A DNA stretch of 22,055 nucleotides from Dehalococcoidia bacterium (lineage in GTDB: Bacteria > Chloroflexota > Dehalococcoidia > DSTF01 > JALHUB01). The position numbers and the translations under genes are program-made. Below, in pieces: positions 1 to 5,853 of this stretch (positions within the stretch are counted from its first letter, which is position 1; each line of letters begins with the position of its first letter). The stretch covers positions 1-22,055 of the forward strand of contig JALHUB010000271.1 in the NCBI GenBank assembly GCA_022865685.1, in the 5' to 3' direction. The notes under the pieces were generated by a model. The model saw only the letters and a list, made by a program, of their open reading frames with translations. It was not told where the DNA came from and did not search any database.

Positions 1-311
1 ATCTCGTCCTGCGCCTCGTCGCCCGCGGCGAAGAGGCAGAAGGGGATCAGGCGCCCGCCGCTTGCCGCCGCGGCTTCGAGGATGTAGTCGTTGGTCCTAC
101 GGCAGAGCTTGCTGTCCTGCCAGGCGAAGTTCAGGACAACGCTGACGTCGATCCTCGTCTCGTCCATGCTGCGCAGGAGGTCGTCCGCGGTCGCGAGCCT
201 GGAGTCGGGCCTGCCGTAGAGCAGCCCGAAGGTGGGATCGAGCCGCAGGCACTCGTTGCGGTCGTCGCAGATGTCCGGCGGGAAGACGTGCGTGTGGAAG
301 TCGACGATCAT
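1..311 (-). CDS. Amidohydrolase family protein, N-terminal part (gene runs off the left edge)
   Basis: An open frame reads leftward from an ATG at 311 to the window edge without a stop, giving about 103 residues. The start MIVDFHTHVFPPDI contains the HxH metal-binding motif (His6, His8) at the end of the first beta strand, the hallmark of amidohydrolase-2 (TIM-barrel, uronate isomerase/ACMSD-like) enzymes. Family members bind one divalent metal and hydrolyse or decarboxylate small cyclic or carboxylated substrates. The substrate cannot be told because the remaining metal ligands and the catalytic Asp lie outside the window. The later stretch VSVVLNFAWQD, followed by a segment ending RLIPFCLF, fits the second and third barrel strands. 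No clear Shine-Dalgarno sequence precedes the ATG. The gene lies 188 bp downstream of the glycosyltransferase on the same strand, so it may be the distal gene of that transcript. Confidence 0.8.
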   Translation of the reverse strand, partial: MIVDFHTHVFPPDICDDRNECLRLDPTFGLLYGRPDSRLATADDLLRSMDETRIDVSVVLNFAWQDSKLCRRTNDYILEAAAASGGRLIPFCLFAAGDEAQDE

Positions 312-367
312 GGCGCATCGTCGGCCACGTCGCGCGCCCTGCCTGAGGCGGGACGGCTCGGGGCAAC

Positions 368-387
368 GGGAGGACTGAAGTCCTCCC
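368..387. repeat. Perfect 8-bp palindrome, REP-like intergenic element
   Basis: GGGAGGAC (368-375) and GTCCTCCC (380-387) are perfect inverted copies around a TGAA loop. Read on the minus strand the element begins GTAGGGG. It lies between the glycosyltransferase and amidohydrolase genes and has no T-tract on either side, so it is a poor intrinsic terminator. It may be a dispersed REP-like palindrome or an mRNA-processing hairpin. The GTAGGGG edge is shared with the palindrome at 13217-13251. Confidence 0.5.
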
Positions 388-436
388 CTACATTTGCTGG
401 ATGATGGGGGGACCCTTCGGCGGATCTACGGCCTGT

Positions 437-457
437 CAGGTCGGCTATGGCGACCTG
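437..457. repeat. 7-bp inverted repeat in the same gap
   Basis: CAGGTCG (437-443) and CGACCTG (451-457) are perfect inverted copies around a 7-nt loop. The repeat lies just after the end of the glycosyltransferase gene and about 50 bp from the palindrome at 368-387. Together they suggest that this gap is filled by repetitive, structured DNA. There is no T-tract. Confidence 0.4.
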
Positions 458-498
458 TACTCCCGCTCGCCGCGGGTTTTGGAGCACTGTGATCACGC

Positions 499-1761
499 TC
501 ATCGTTCTATAGTCGGCCCGGCGGTGAGCGAGTCAGTGGGACTCGCGAGGAGCCGGTGATAGATGGCTTCGATTGCCTCGGCGACGTTGCCCCAGCCGAA
601 GCCGCTCGCCGCTTCGCTAGCGGTCTTCCCGAAGCTGTGGCGCAGGTCTTCGTCGGCCAGCAGCGTCGCGACGCGCTCCGCAAACGGCTGCGGTGCCTGG
701 TGCGAGACCAGGTAGCCCGTCTCGCCGTCCCTGACCGTGACGCTTAGCCCGCCCACGCGTGACGCAACGACGGGCGTGCCGCAGGCCATCGCCTCCAGGG
801 CGACGAGGCAGAAGCTCTCGTAGTAAGAGGGCACGACGCAGACGTCCGCGGCACTGTAGTATAGCGGTAGCCTGTCGTGGCCAACGGGACCGGTGAAGCT
901 GACGCGGTCGGCGATGCCGAGCTCGGCGCTGAGGCCTTTGAGGTGACTCACCTCGTCGGTGGCATTGCCCCGCCCATCGGCGGGCAGGCTGTCGCCGCCG
1001 ACCACCAGCACTCGGAAGGCGGGCTCGTCGTCCAGATGCGCGGCGGCGCCGAGGAGGATGTCCAGGCCCTTCAGCGGCTCCATCCGGCCGACGAACAGGA
1101 TCATCCGCTCGCCGTTCAGCCCGAGCGACCTTCGCGCCATCTCCTTGTCGAGGGGACGGAAGCGGCCGAGGTCGACGCCGCAGGGCACGACGGCGATACG
1201 TTCGGCGGGCGCGCCGTAGATTTCGACGAGCGCGCGCTTCTCGTGCTCGCTGGCGCATACGACGACGTCCGCCTCCCTCGCGACGCGTCGCTCCACTTCG
1301 ATGCGGGCCACCGGCTCGTTGCTGCCGCCGTTGGCGCGCCGCTTCAGCTCGCCGAGGGTGTGGAACATGCTTACGAGCGGAGCGCCCCAGCGCTCGCGCA
1401 GACGTAGCCCCAGGAGACCCGACAGCCAGTAGTGGCTGTGGATGACGTCGTAGACGACGCCCTCGGCGCGCTGGAAGGCCAGCAGGTCGTCCTCGAAGTC
1501 GCGGAGGTGGGTGTAGAGTTCGCGTCTTCCCTCGATGCCCTCCGGGCCAGCCTGCAGATGCACGACGCGCACGTTCGGGCTCGCCTCGATGACGGCGGGA
1601 CCGTCGGGCTCAGCGCGGCGCGTGAAGACGTCGATGAGGTAGCCGCGGCGTCCCATCTCGCGACTCAGCTCGCGCACGTAGACGTTCATGCCGCCGGTCT
1701 CCCGGTAGCCCAGGGGCGCCAGCGGCGAGGTGTGTGCGCTGATGACGGCGATTCGCTGCAA
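499..1761 (-). CDS. GT4-family glycosyltransferase (MshA / sucrose-phosphate-synthase type)
   Basis: A predicted retaining GT-B glycosyltransferase of about 420 residues, the usual GT4 length. The N-terminal Rossmann half starts RIAVISAHTSPLAPLG and has the acceptor-side GGMNVYVREL (residues 23-32) and HSHYWLSG (from 108). The donor-binding half has FVGRMEPLKG (223-232) and the E-x7-E motif in ESFCLVALE (Glu315, Glu323), followed by CGTPVVASRVGG. This pattern is typical of D-inositol-3-phosphate glycosyltransferase (MshA) and related sucrose-phosphate-synthase-like enzymes; the substrate is not proven. A longer frame opens at 1815, but it overlaps the upstream gene. I choose the TTG at 1761 because AGAGGA sits about 6 nt before it and the protein then begins right at the first beta strand. 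The gene follows the acyltransferase (stop at 1794) closely, so the two are probably co-transcribed and may both act on surface or small-molecule glycans. Confidence 0.85.
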   Translation of the reverse strand: MQRIAVISAHTSPLAPLGYRETGGMNVYVRELSREMGRRGYLIDVFTRRAEPDGPAVIEASPNVRVVHLQAGPEGIEGRRELYTHLRDFEDDLLAFQRAEGVVYDVIHSHYWLSGLLGLRLRERWGAPLVSMFHTLGELKRRANGGSNEPVARIEVERRVAREADVVVCASEHEKRALVEIYGAPAERIAVVPCGVDLGRFRPLDKEMARRSLGLNGERMILFVGRMEPLKGLDILLGAAAHLDDEPAFRVLVVGGDSLPADGRGNATDEVSHLKGLSAELGIADRVSFTGPVGHDRLPLYYSAADVCVVPSYYESFCLVALEAMACGTPVVASRVGGLSVTVRDGETGYLVSHQAPQPFAERVATLLADEDLRHSFGKTASEAASGFGWGNVAEAIEAIYHRLLASPTDSLTAGPTIER

Positions 1762-1793
1762 GTGCTGTCCTCTTGTCCCTATTCTAGCCTGAT

Positions 1794-2855
1794 TCAGGCC
1801 TTCTTGATAAGGCAACGATACACCTGGTGGTCTTTTCCGCCCAGGTCGTACTTGTATGGCTCACTGCCTCTAAGGAAGTCCAGATGTTGTCTACCGTCGT
1901 CGATGGCATGGCGCAGGCAGGCAGCCTTCGAAAGCAGGCCGACCGATAGATAGGCGTACTGCGGATCGTAGCCGCTGTTGTAGATCAGGGTCTCCTCAGG
2001 GTCCTCGAAGCAGAAGGTCGACGCGACACGTCGGCCGTCCAGCTCGAATATGTACAAGCCCGCGAGCCCTTCTTCTGCCATGGCGATGCCCACGCGACGG
2101 AAGAAGCGCTCCATCTCCGGCGTCATGAATTGTGCTTTGTCCGACTTCAACGTCATCAGGCGGAGGAAGTCGTCCATGCCCTGCTCCAACTCCTGCGGTG
2201 AGCAGAGCACGCGCAGCCCCATCGCTCCGGCGGTCTTCTCGAGGCGGCGCATCTTTCGTCGCAGCTCGTGACGGTTCTTCCCCCCGAGCAGCTCCAGGTA
2301 CTCCTCCCACGTCGCGGGCAGGTCGAGCTGCGGGCAGACCGCCTCGTCCTCGATGCGGACCTCGAGGCCGCGCCGCCCGGCCAGTTGCGGGAGGAGCGAC
2401 AGCGTCGGCGAGCCGGACCGCAGGCCCCAGAAATCGAAGTCTCGGTGGCCTTCCGCGAGCAGGGTGTCGATGATCGCGGAGAGGGCGTGGTCCTCCCTTC
2501 CGGGCGCCAGTACGAAGTCCATGTAGTCGCAGATGTTGCTGTCGCCGAGAAAGGAGACGCGCTCTCCGTCCACTAGGAGCGACGCCAGGCCGGCGAGTGT
2601 CCCGCCGTCTCGCACCGCCAGGAAGCGGGCATCCTTCTGCCGGTCGAACTCATCGAGCCATACTTGCTGCCAGCGCGGGTGCTGAAAGACCTGCCGCGCC
2701 CTGGGCGGCGACAGGAGCGTCAGCCAGTCGTCACGCAGGGCATCGAAGCTCTCTAAGGCCGTGGCGTAGCTCATGCGGGTCCATCCGCTGACGGGCGAAG
2801 CTGCGAAATCTTCCCGGATTGCATCCCAACCTCCGGGGGACTGACGGCGATTCAT
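1794..2855 (-). CDS. GNAT-fold acyltransferase, BioF2/CelD-like (FemAB-related)
   Basis: A 353-residue protein with two tandem GNAT-like halves, as in the Acetyltransf_6 (BioF2-like/CelD) family. Visible family features are an N-terminal ESFDALRDDW segment, FQHPRWQQVW near residue 60, and a basic GKNRHELRRKMRRLEK helix near residue 190. A C-terminal core follows, with GLYIFELDGRRVASTFCFE and a YNSGYDP motif, ending in FLRGSEPYKYDLG. Such proteins transfer acyl or aminoacyl groups and often sit in polysaccharide or lipid-linked sugar clusters; the substrate here is unknown. The ATG at 2855 lies only about 13 nt after a promoter -10 box, so the mRNA may be nearly leaderless. A second ATG at 2774 (326 aa) just before the conserved domain is an alternative. 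The glycosyltransferase follows downstream. Confidence 0.75.
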   Translation of the reverse strand: MNRRQSPGGWDAIREDFAASPVSGWTRMSYATALESFDALRDDWLTLLSPPRARQVFQHPRWQQVWLDEFDRQKDARFLAVRDGGTLAGLASLLVDGERVSFLGDSNICDYMDFVLAPGREDHALSAIIDTLLAEGHRDFDFWGLRSGSPTLSLLPQLAGRRGLEVRIEDEAVCPQLDLPATWEEYLELLGGKNRHELRRKMRRLEKTAGAMGLRVLCSPQELEQGMDDFLRLMTLKSDKAQFMTPEMERFFRRVGIAMAEEGLAGLYIFELDGRRVASTFCFEDPEETLIYNSGYDPQYAYLSVGLLSKAACLRHAIDDGRQHLDFLRGSEPYKYDLGGKDHQVYRCLIKKA

Positions 2856-2868
2856 GGGGCAGGTATCG

Positions 2869-2898
2869 ATTCTAGCAGTTCGGCGCGACCCTCGACAA
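2869..2898 (-). promoter_or_regulatory. Promoter for the acyltransferase/glycosyltransferase transcript
   Basis: Reading on the minus strand, TTGTCG (2898-2893) is followed after 18 bp by TAGAAT (2874-2869), which is preceded by TGC and so forms an extended -10. The ATG at 2855 begins 13 nt further on, giving a predicted leader of only a few nucleotides. It is back to back with the plus-strand promoter at 2921-2949. Confidence 0.55.
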
Positions 2899-2920
2899 CC
2901 CGCCGCGGGGGGCGCGCCCC

Positions 2921-2949
2921 TTGAGCGCGGCTTTCGCCGGTGCTACAAT
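2921..2949 (+). promoter_or_regulatory. Promoter for the 2992 gene
   Basis: TTGAGC (2921-2926) is separated by 17 bp from TACAAT (2944-2949), and TGC immediately before the -10 makes it an extended -10 promoter. It is followed by CGA, as is the promoter at 3909. It drives the uncharacterised protein starting at 2992. Confidence 0.6.
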
Positions 2950-2991
2950 CGATTAAGCTCTTAGGGCGGGGTATTTCACCAAGAAGAGGTC

Positions 2992-3456
2992 ATGGACAAC
3001 GACTACGAGCTAAATGTCGACGAGATTGCTCAGACCGTCGAGTCGGCGGAAGTACTGACGCTCCGGTTCGTAGTCCTCAGTCAGCGGTTGCTCATCGATA
3101 CCCGCTTCACCTCCATCGACGGGCCGATGCTGAAGCTGGTGCAGCCGGTGAAGACAGCCGAAGAGCGATTTCGTAGCTTGAAGCAACTTCGTCCGCGCTT
3201 TCGTATCCCCGAGAAGATCTGCTCCGTCTGGTGGCCGAAGCACATCGAGAGCCTGGCGACCTCAGGCGTCTGGCCGGCAATCGTGAGCCGCATTATAGAC
3301 TCGGGCAGCCCGGGCGCCGCGCAGCTCTGCGAGGAAGTCTTCCAGGAGATGCTGGCGTTGGAGAAGGAAGAGATAAGGAACGCCATCCTCGGCAAGGGCT
3401 ATCAGGCCCTCTGGGAGTGCTTCAGTCAGGACCAGCCCCGCAAGCCCGGCGCCTGA
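2992..3456 (+). CDS. Uncharacterised soluble protein, 154 aa
   Basis: I do not recognise this family. The ATG at 2992 has AGAGG 5 nt upstream and a good extended -10 promoter at 2921-2949, so expression is likely. The protein has no signal peptide or membrane segment. The N-terminal part (about 1-75) looks like a beta-rich module with VLTLRFVVLSQRLLIDTRF, followed by PVKTAEERFRSLKQLRPRF. The middle contains WWPKHIESLATSGVWPAI, and the C-terminal third is helical and acidic (CEEVFQEMLALEKEEIRNAI). The GTAEERFRSL-like segment and the tryptophan-rich centre look constrained rather than random, and GC3-rich codon use matches the neighbours. A zincin-like gene follows 29 bp later on the same strand, suggesting a two-gene transcript. 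No function is proposed. Confidence 0.75.
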   Translation: MDNDYELNVDEIAQTVESAEVLTLRFVVLSQRLLIDTRFTSIDGPMLKLVQPVKTAEERFRSLKQLRPRFRIPEKICSVWWPKHIESLATSGVWPAIVSRIIDSGSPGAAQLCEEVFQEMLALEKEEIRNAILGKGYQALWECFSQDQPRKPGA

Positions 3457-3485
3457 ACGCCGTACCGCGATCTCCACATACGGCA

Positions 3486-3857
3486 ATGATGAAACCCCGC
3501 CGCTTCAATCGACTCGTCCTCGAGGCACTGACAGAGATCCCGGAGCCGTTCAAAGCGCACCTGGCGAACGTTGATATCGTCGTCAAGAGGCGGCCCGGCC
3601 CGTCGGACTATCGAGCGTCGGGCTCGAAGAGGGGCGACCGCCTCTACGGCCTTTACGACGGCGTCCCTCTAAGCGAGCGGACCGGCGGCCACGGATTCGA
3701 GATGCCGGATAAGATCACTCTCTTCCGCGAGCCGCTGGAGAGGGACTTCCCCGACGAATCGGACCTGGTGCGGGAGGTCCGCACGACGGTCCTCCACGAG
3801 ATCGCGCACTTCTTCGGTCTCTCCGAGGAATCGCTCGTCGAGCTCGGCCTCGACTAG
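3486..3857 (+). CDS. Small zincin-like metallopeptidase-fold protein (DUF1025/MMP-like)
   Basis: A 123-residue protein ending in the zinc-binding helix TTVLHEIAHFFGLSEESLVELG. HExxH is His104-Glu105-His108, and the trailing G-L-S-x-E-x-L segment is typical of the minimal zincin (metallopeptidase-like, TTHA0227-type) family. Upstream hallmarks are VDIVVKRRP (29-37), RLYGLYDGVPLSER (52-65) and KITLFREPLE (76-85), where a short sheet precedes the active-site helix. Known members are small cytosolic proteins of uncertain activity; peptidase function is inferred from the motif only. I place the start at the first of two ATGs (3486), because the longer frame opening at 3231 overlaps the preceding gene. 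No strong Shine-Dalgarno sequence is seen, so translation may depend on the upstream gene. Confidence 0.8.
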   Translation: MMKPRRFNRLVLEALTEIPEPFKAHLANVDIVVKRRPGPSDYRASGSKRGDRLYGLYDGVPLSERTGGHGFEMPDKITLFREPLERDFPDESDLVREVRTTVLHEIAHFFGLSEESLVELGLD

Positions 3858-3908
3858 CTCCCCTACCACGCGTCCCCCGGAAACGACCGCGGTGCGTCTT
3901 GTCCTGTA

Positions 3909-3917
3909 TGTTAGAAT
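3909..3917 (+). promoter_or_regulatory. Extended -10 promoter for the membrane protein gene
   Basis: TG (3909-3910), one base, then TAGAAT (3912-3917) and CGA match the extended -10 pattern of the promoters at 2869 and 2944. No convincing -35 hexamer is seen at 17 bp. The start codon lies 35 nt downstream behind a purine-rich ribosome site. Confidence 0.45.
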
Positions 3918-3952
3918 CGAAGTGAGTCTCGCTTGAAAGGGGGAGAGGGACC

Positions 3953-4420
3953 TTGGCGAACTTCCAGGAGAGACTTGTTCCCGAACGGTCGCTGCGCCTG
4001 ATATTTCTCCTCATGGCCGCCTGGGACTTGCTCGGCGGCGCCGTCCAACTCGTTTTCCCCAGCTTCCTGTTCAGGCTCAAAGACGCGGTCGAACCGAGCG
4101 GCGTGCTGGCCGGCAGGGCCTTCAGCGGCGCCCTCTTCGTGACCGCCGTTCTCTACCTGATAGCGGCGCTTCACCCCACGCGCTATCGATTCATCCTCTG
4201 GCTGGGCGTCATCGAGCAACTGGTGGCGATCTGTGCAGGCGTCTTTCATGGCGCGAGGAACGACATAGGCTGGGGCGGACTCGTGCTGCCCATAGGCGTG
4301 GCGATCGCGTTGCTCGTGCTGCTGCTGCTGAACTACCCGCGCGCGCTTCCGGAAGAGGCCGCCATCGAGGAAGGCGAAGCCGACGTGTCAGGGCGCGAGC
4401 GACCGCCCAACGAGGAGTAG
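3953..4420 (+). CDS. Four-helix membrane protein of unknown function
   Basis: A 155-residue integral membrane protein. Four hydrophobic segments are visible: RLIFLLMAAWDLLGGAVQLV (about 15-34), GALFVTAVLYLIAAL (59-73), FILWLGVIEQLVAICAGVF (80-98) and GLVLPIGVAIALLVLLLLNY (109-128). An acidic, charged tail follows (EEAAIEEGEADV), presumably cytoplasmic. The arrangement resembles small DoxX-like or DUF-type four-helix proteins, but I see no motif that fixes a family. The start is a TTG at 3953 preceded by the purine run GGGGGAGAGGGA, which is a strong ribosome site. The 3' end overlaps the convergent glycerate kinase gene by 33 bp, so the two transcripts collide there. Confidence 0.8.
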   Translation: MANFQERLVPERSLRLIFLLMAAWDLLGGAVQLVFPSFLFRLKDAVEPSGVLAGRAFSGALFVTAVLYLIAALHPTRYRFILWLGVIEQLVAICAGVFHGARNDIGWGGLVLPIGVAIALLVLLLLNYPRALPEEAAIEEGEADVSGRERPPNEE

Positions 4421-5524
4421 CCGCGCCGCCCGCTCCGCCGCGCCGGACAATAGCGATCCCGCCTGCTCGAACATCTCTGTTTCTGTCTTTGCCCCCTTCG
4501 CGATCGGAACGACGGTGTCGAGGCCGGATGTCGACGCATCTCCCACGATGCTACCGACCAAGGCGATAACGGGCCGGCCGCGCTCTTTCGCCAGGCGCGC
4601 GATGACAGCCACCGACTTGCCGTAGGCGGTCTGAGCATCGAGACGCCCTTCGCCCGTGAAGACCACGTCGGCGGCGGCGATGCGCTGCGGCAGGCCTGTC
4701 GCCGTGGCGACGAGCTCCGCACCGGATGCGATGCGCGCTCCCCGGAAGGCGACCAGCCCGCCGCCGAGCCCACCGGCCGCGCCCGCGCCGGGCAGCGAAG
4801 CGATGTCGATGCCGAGGTCTCGCCGGACCACGTCCGCGTAGTGTCGGAGCGCCGCGTCGAGCTCAGCGGCGACCTCCGGCGTGGCGCCCTTCTGCGGGCC
4901 GTAGACGAGGCTGGCGCCCGACGGGCCGCAGAGCGGGTTGACGGCGTCGGTCGCGGCAGTGACCTCGCACTGCTTCAGGCGGGTGTCGAGGCCGGAGACA
5001 TCTATCCGGGCCAGTCCAGCAAGCGTGGCTCCTCCGGGTGGCAGGTCGCGGCCGTCGCCGTCGAGCAGGCGGGCGCCGAGCGCCTGCGCCATGCCCGCGC
5101 CGCCGTCGTTCGTCGCGCTCCCGCCGACACCGACGATGAGGCGACGGCAGGCGGCGTCGAGCGCCGCGCGAATGAGCTGTCCCGTCCCGTAGGTGGTGGT
5201 GCGACGCGGGTCACGCTCCTCGGGCTTGAGCAGCGTAAGGCCGGACGCGGCTGCCATTTCGATAACGGCGGCCGGGCCGTCGTCGAGCACGCCCCAGGCC
5301 GCCTCGACGGGCCGTCCGAGGGGGTCCTTTACTGTCGCTGTCTCCGGGTGTCCGCGGCTCGACGACAGGATGGCGTCCACGGTTCCCGGGCCGCCGTCGG
5401 CCATGGGCGCGATGTCGAGTTCGGCGTCGGGAAGGGCGCGTCGCAGGCCGGTGGCGATAGCGTCAGCGGCCTGGCGGGCGGTGAGGCTTCCCTTGAACTC
5501 TTGCGGGCAGATGAGGACTCGCAC
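4388..5524 (-). CDS. glxK: Glycerate kinase (GlxK/GarK family)
   Basis: A 378-residue protein of the glycerate kinase type 1 family, which phosphorylates D-glycerate with ATP to give 2- or 3-phosphoglycerate, linking glyoxylate/glycerate metabolism to glycolysis. The N-terminus RVLICPQEFKGSLTARQAAD matches the family's P-D-S-F-K-G-S-L start. MADGGPGTVDAIL (41-53) corresponds to the family's ADGGEGT, with Pro replacing the usual Glu. VGVGGSATNDGGAGMAQALG (131-150) is the strongly conserved glycine-rich motif, and VFTGEGRLDAQTAYGK lies in the C-terminal half. A longer open frame extends to 5869, but the GTG at 5524 has GGAGG 5 nt before it and gives the standard N-terminus. It is convergent with the membrane-protein gene. 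The substrate position (2- or 3-kinase) cannot be told from the sequence alone. Confidence 0.9.
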   Translation of the reverse strand: MRVLICPQEFKGSLTARQAADAIATGLRRALPDAELDIAPMADGGPGTVDAILSSSRGHPETATVKDPLGRPVEAAWGVLDDGPAAVIEMAAASGLTLLKPEERDPRRTTTYGTGQLIRAALDAACRRLIVGVGGSATNDGGAGMAQALGARLLDGDGRDLPPGGATLAGLARIDVSGLDTRLKQCEVTAATDAVNPLCGPSGASLVYGPQKGATPEVAAELDAALRHYADVVRRDLGIDIASLPGAGAAGGLGGGLVAFRGARIASGAELVATATGLPQRIAAADVVFTGEGRLDAQTAYGKSVAVIARLAKERGRPVIALVGSIVGDASTSGLDTVVPIAKGAKTETEMFEQAGSLLSGAAERAARLLLVGRSLAP

Positions 5525-5590
5525 GATGACCTCCGTCGTCGTCGCTGATGATATGCCCGACGGAAGCCGGCGGCAACATCGCGAGGGGGC

Positions 5591-5620
5591 TTGACAACCG
5601 AACATATATGCTGCTACTGT
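5591..5620 (+). promoter_or_regulatory. Promoter for the zinc-ribbon microprotein
   Basis: A perfect TTGACA (5591-5596) is followed by 18 bp and a weak -10, TACTGT (5615-5620), which is preceded by TGC (extended -10). The leader would be about 35 nt and carries a full AGGAGG at 5648-5653. Confidence 0.5.
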
Positions 5621-5662
5621 GGCGTAATAGAACACCTGTACTATTGCAGGAGGATCACGACG

Positions 5663-5779
5663 ATGAAGAAGAAGGCGTACCGTCGCTATTCCCGCTGCCC
5701 CGAGTGCGGTGGGCCGCTGGTGCACGGCGAAGGCTGCATCCGCTGCCCGATCTGCGGGTTCACCCGCTGCGGCTGCTGA
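5663..5779 (+). CDS. 38-aa zinc-ribbon microprotein, resembling the C-terminal tail of class II ribonucleotide reductase
   Basis: A 38-residue protein with a basic start (MKKKAYRRYSR) and six cysteines in the pattern CPECGG-x7-GC-x2-CPICG-x3-CGC. Two CxxC pairs (Cys12/15 and Cys27/30) can form a zinc ribbon, with extra cysteines at 24, 36 and 38. From memory of the family, the spacing and the EGC-x2-C-x2-CG-x3-C ending closely resemble the C-terminal zinc-ribbon/redox tail of adenosylcobalamin-dependent ribonucleotide reductase (NrdJ); here it stands alone. Reality as a gene is supported by a perfect AGGAGG 9 nt before the ATG and a consensus -35 promoter. A frame opening further upstream at 5591 is less likely because the Shine-Dalgarno lies inside it. 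The gene ends 74 bp before mtaB, which has its own promoter. The function is unknown. Confidence 0.75.
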   Translation: MKKKAYRRYSRCPECGGPLVHGEGCIRCPICGFTRCGC

Positions 5780-5819
5780 TGGCATCCAACGGGTCCGGCG
5801 CCCTGCGGCTCGATTCGCG

Positions 5820-5847
5820 TTGACACACCTTCGCCATCGGGTATGAT
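5820..5847 (+). promoter_or_regulatory. Promoter for the mtaB operon, predicted to give a leaderless mRNA
   Basis: Perfect TTGACA (5820-5825), a 16-bp spacer, then TATGAT (5842-5847, five of six matches). The GTG start of mtaB begins 7 nt after the -10 box, where the transcription start itself is expected. No Shine-Dalgarno precedes that GTG. Confidence 0.65.
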
Positions 5848-5853
5848 CAGGGC

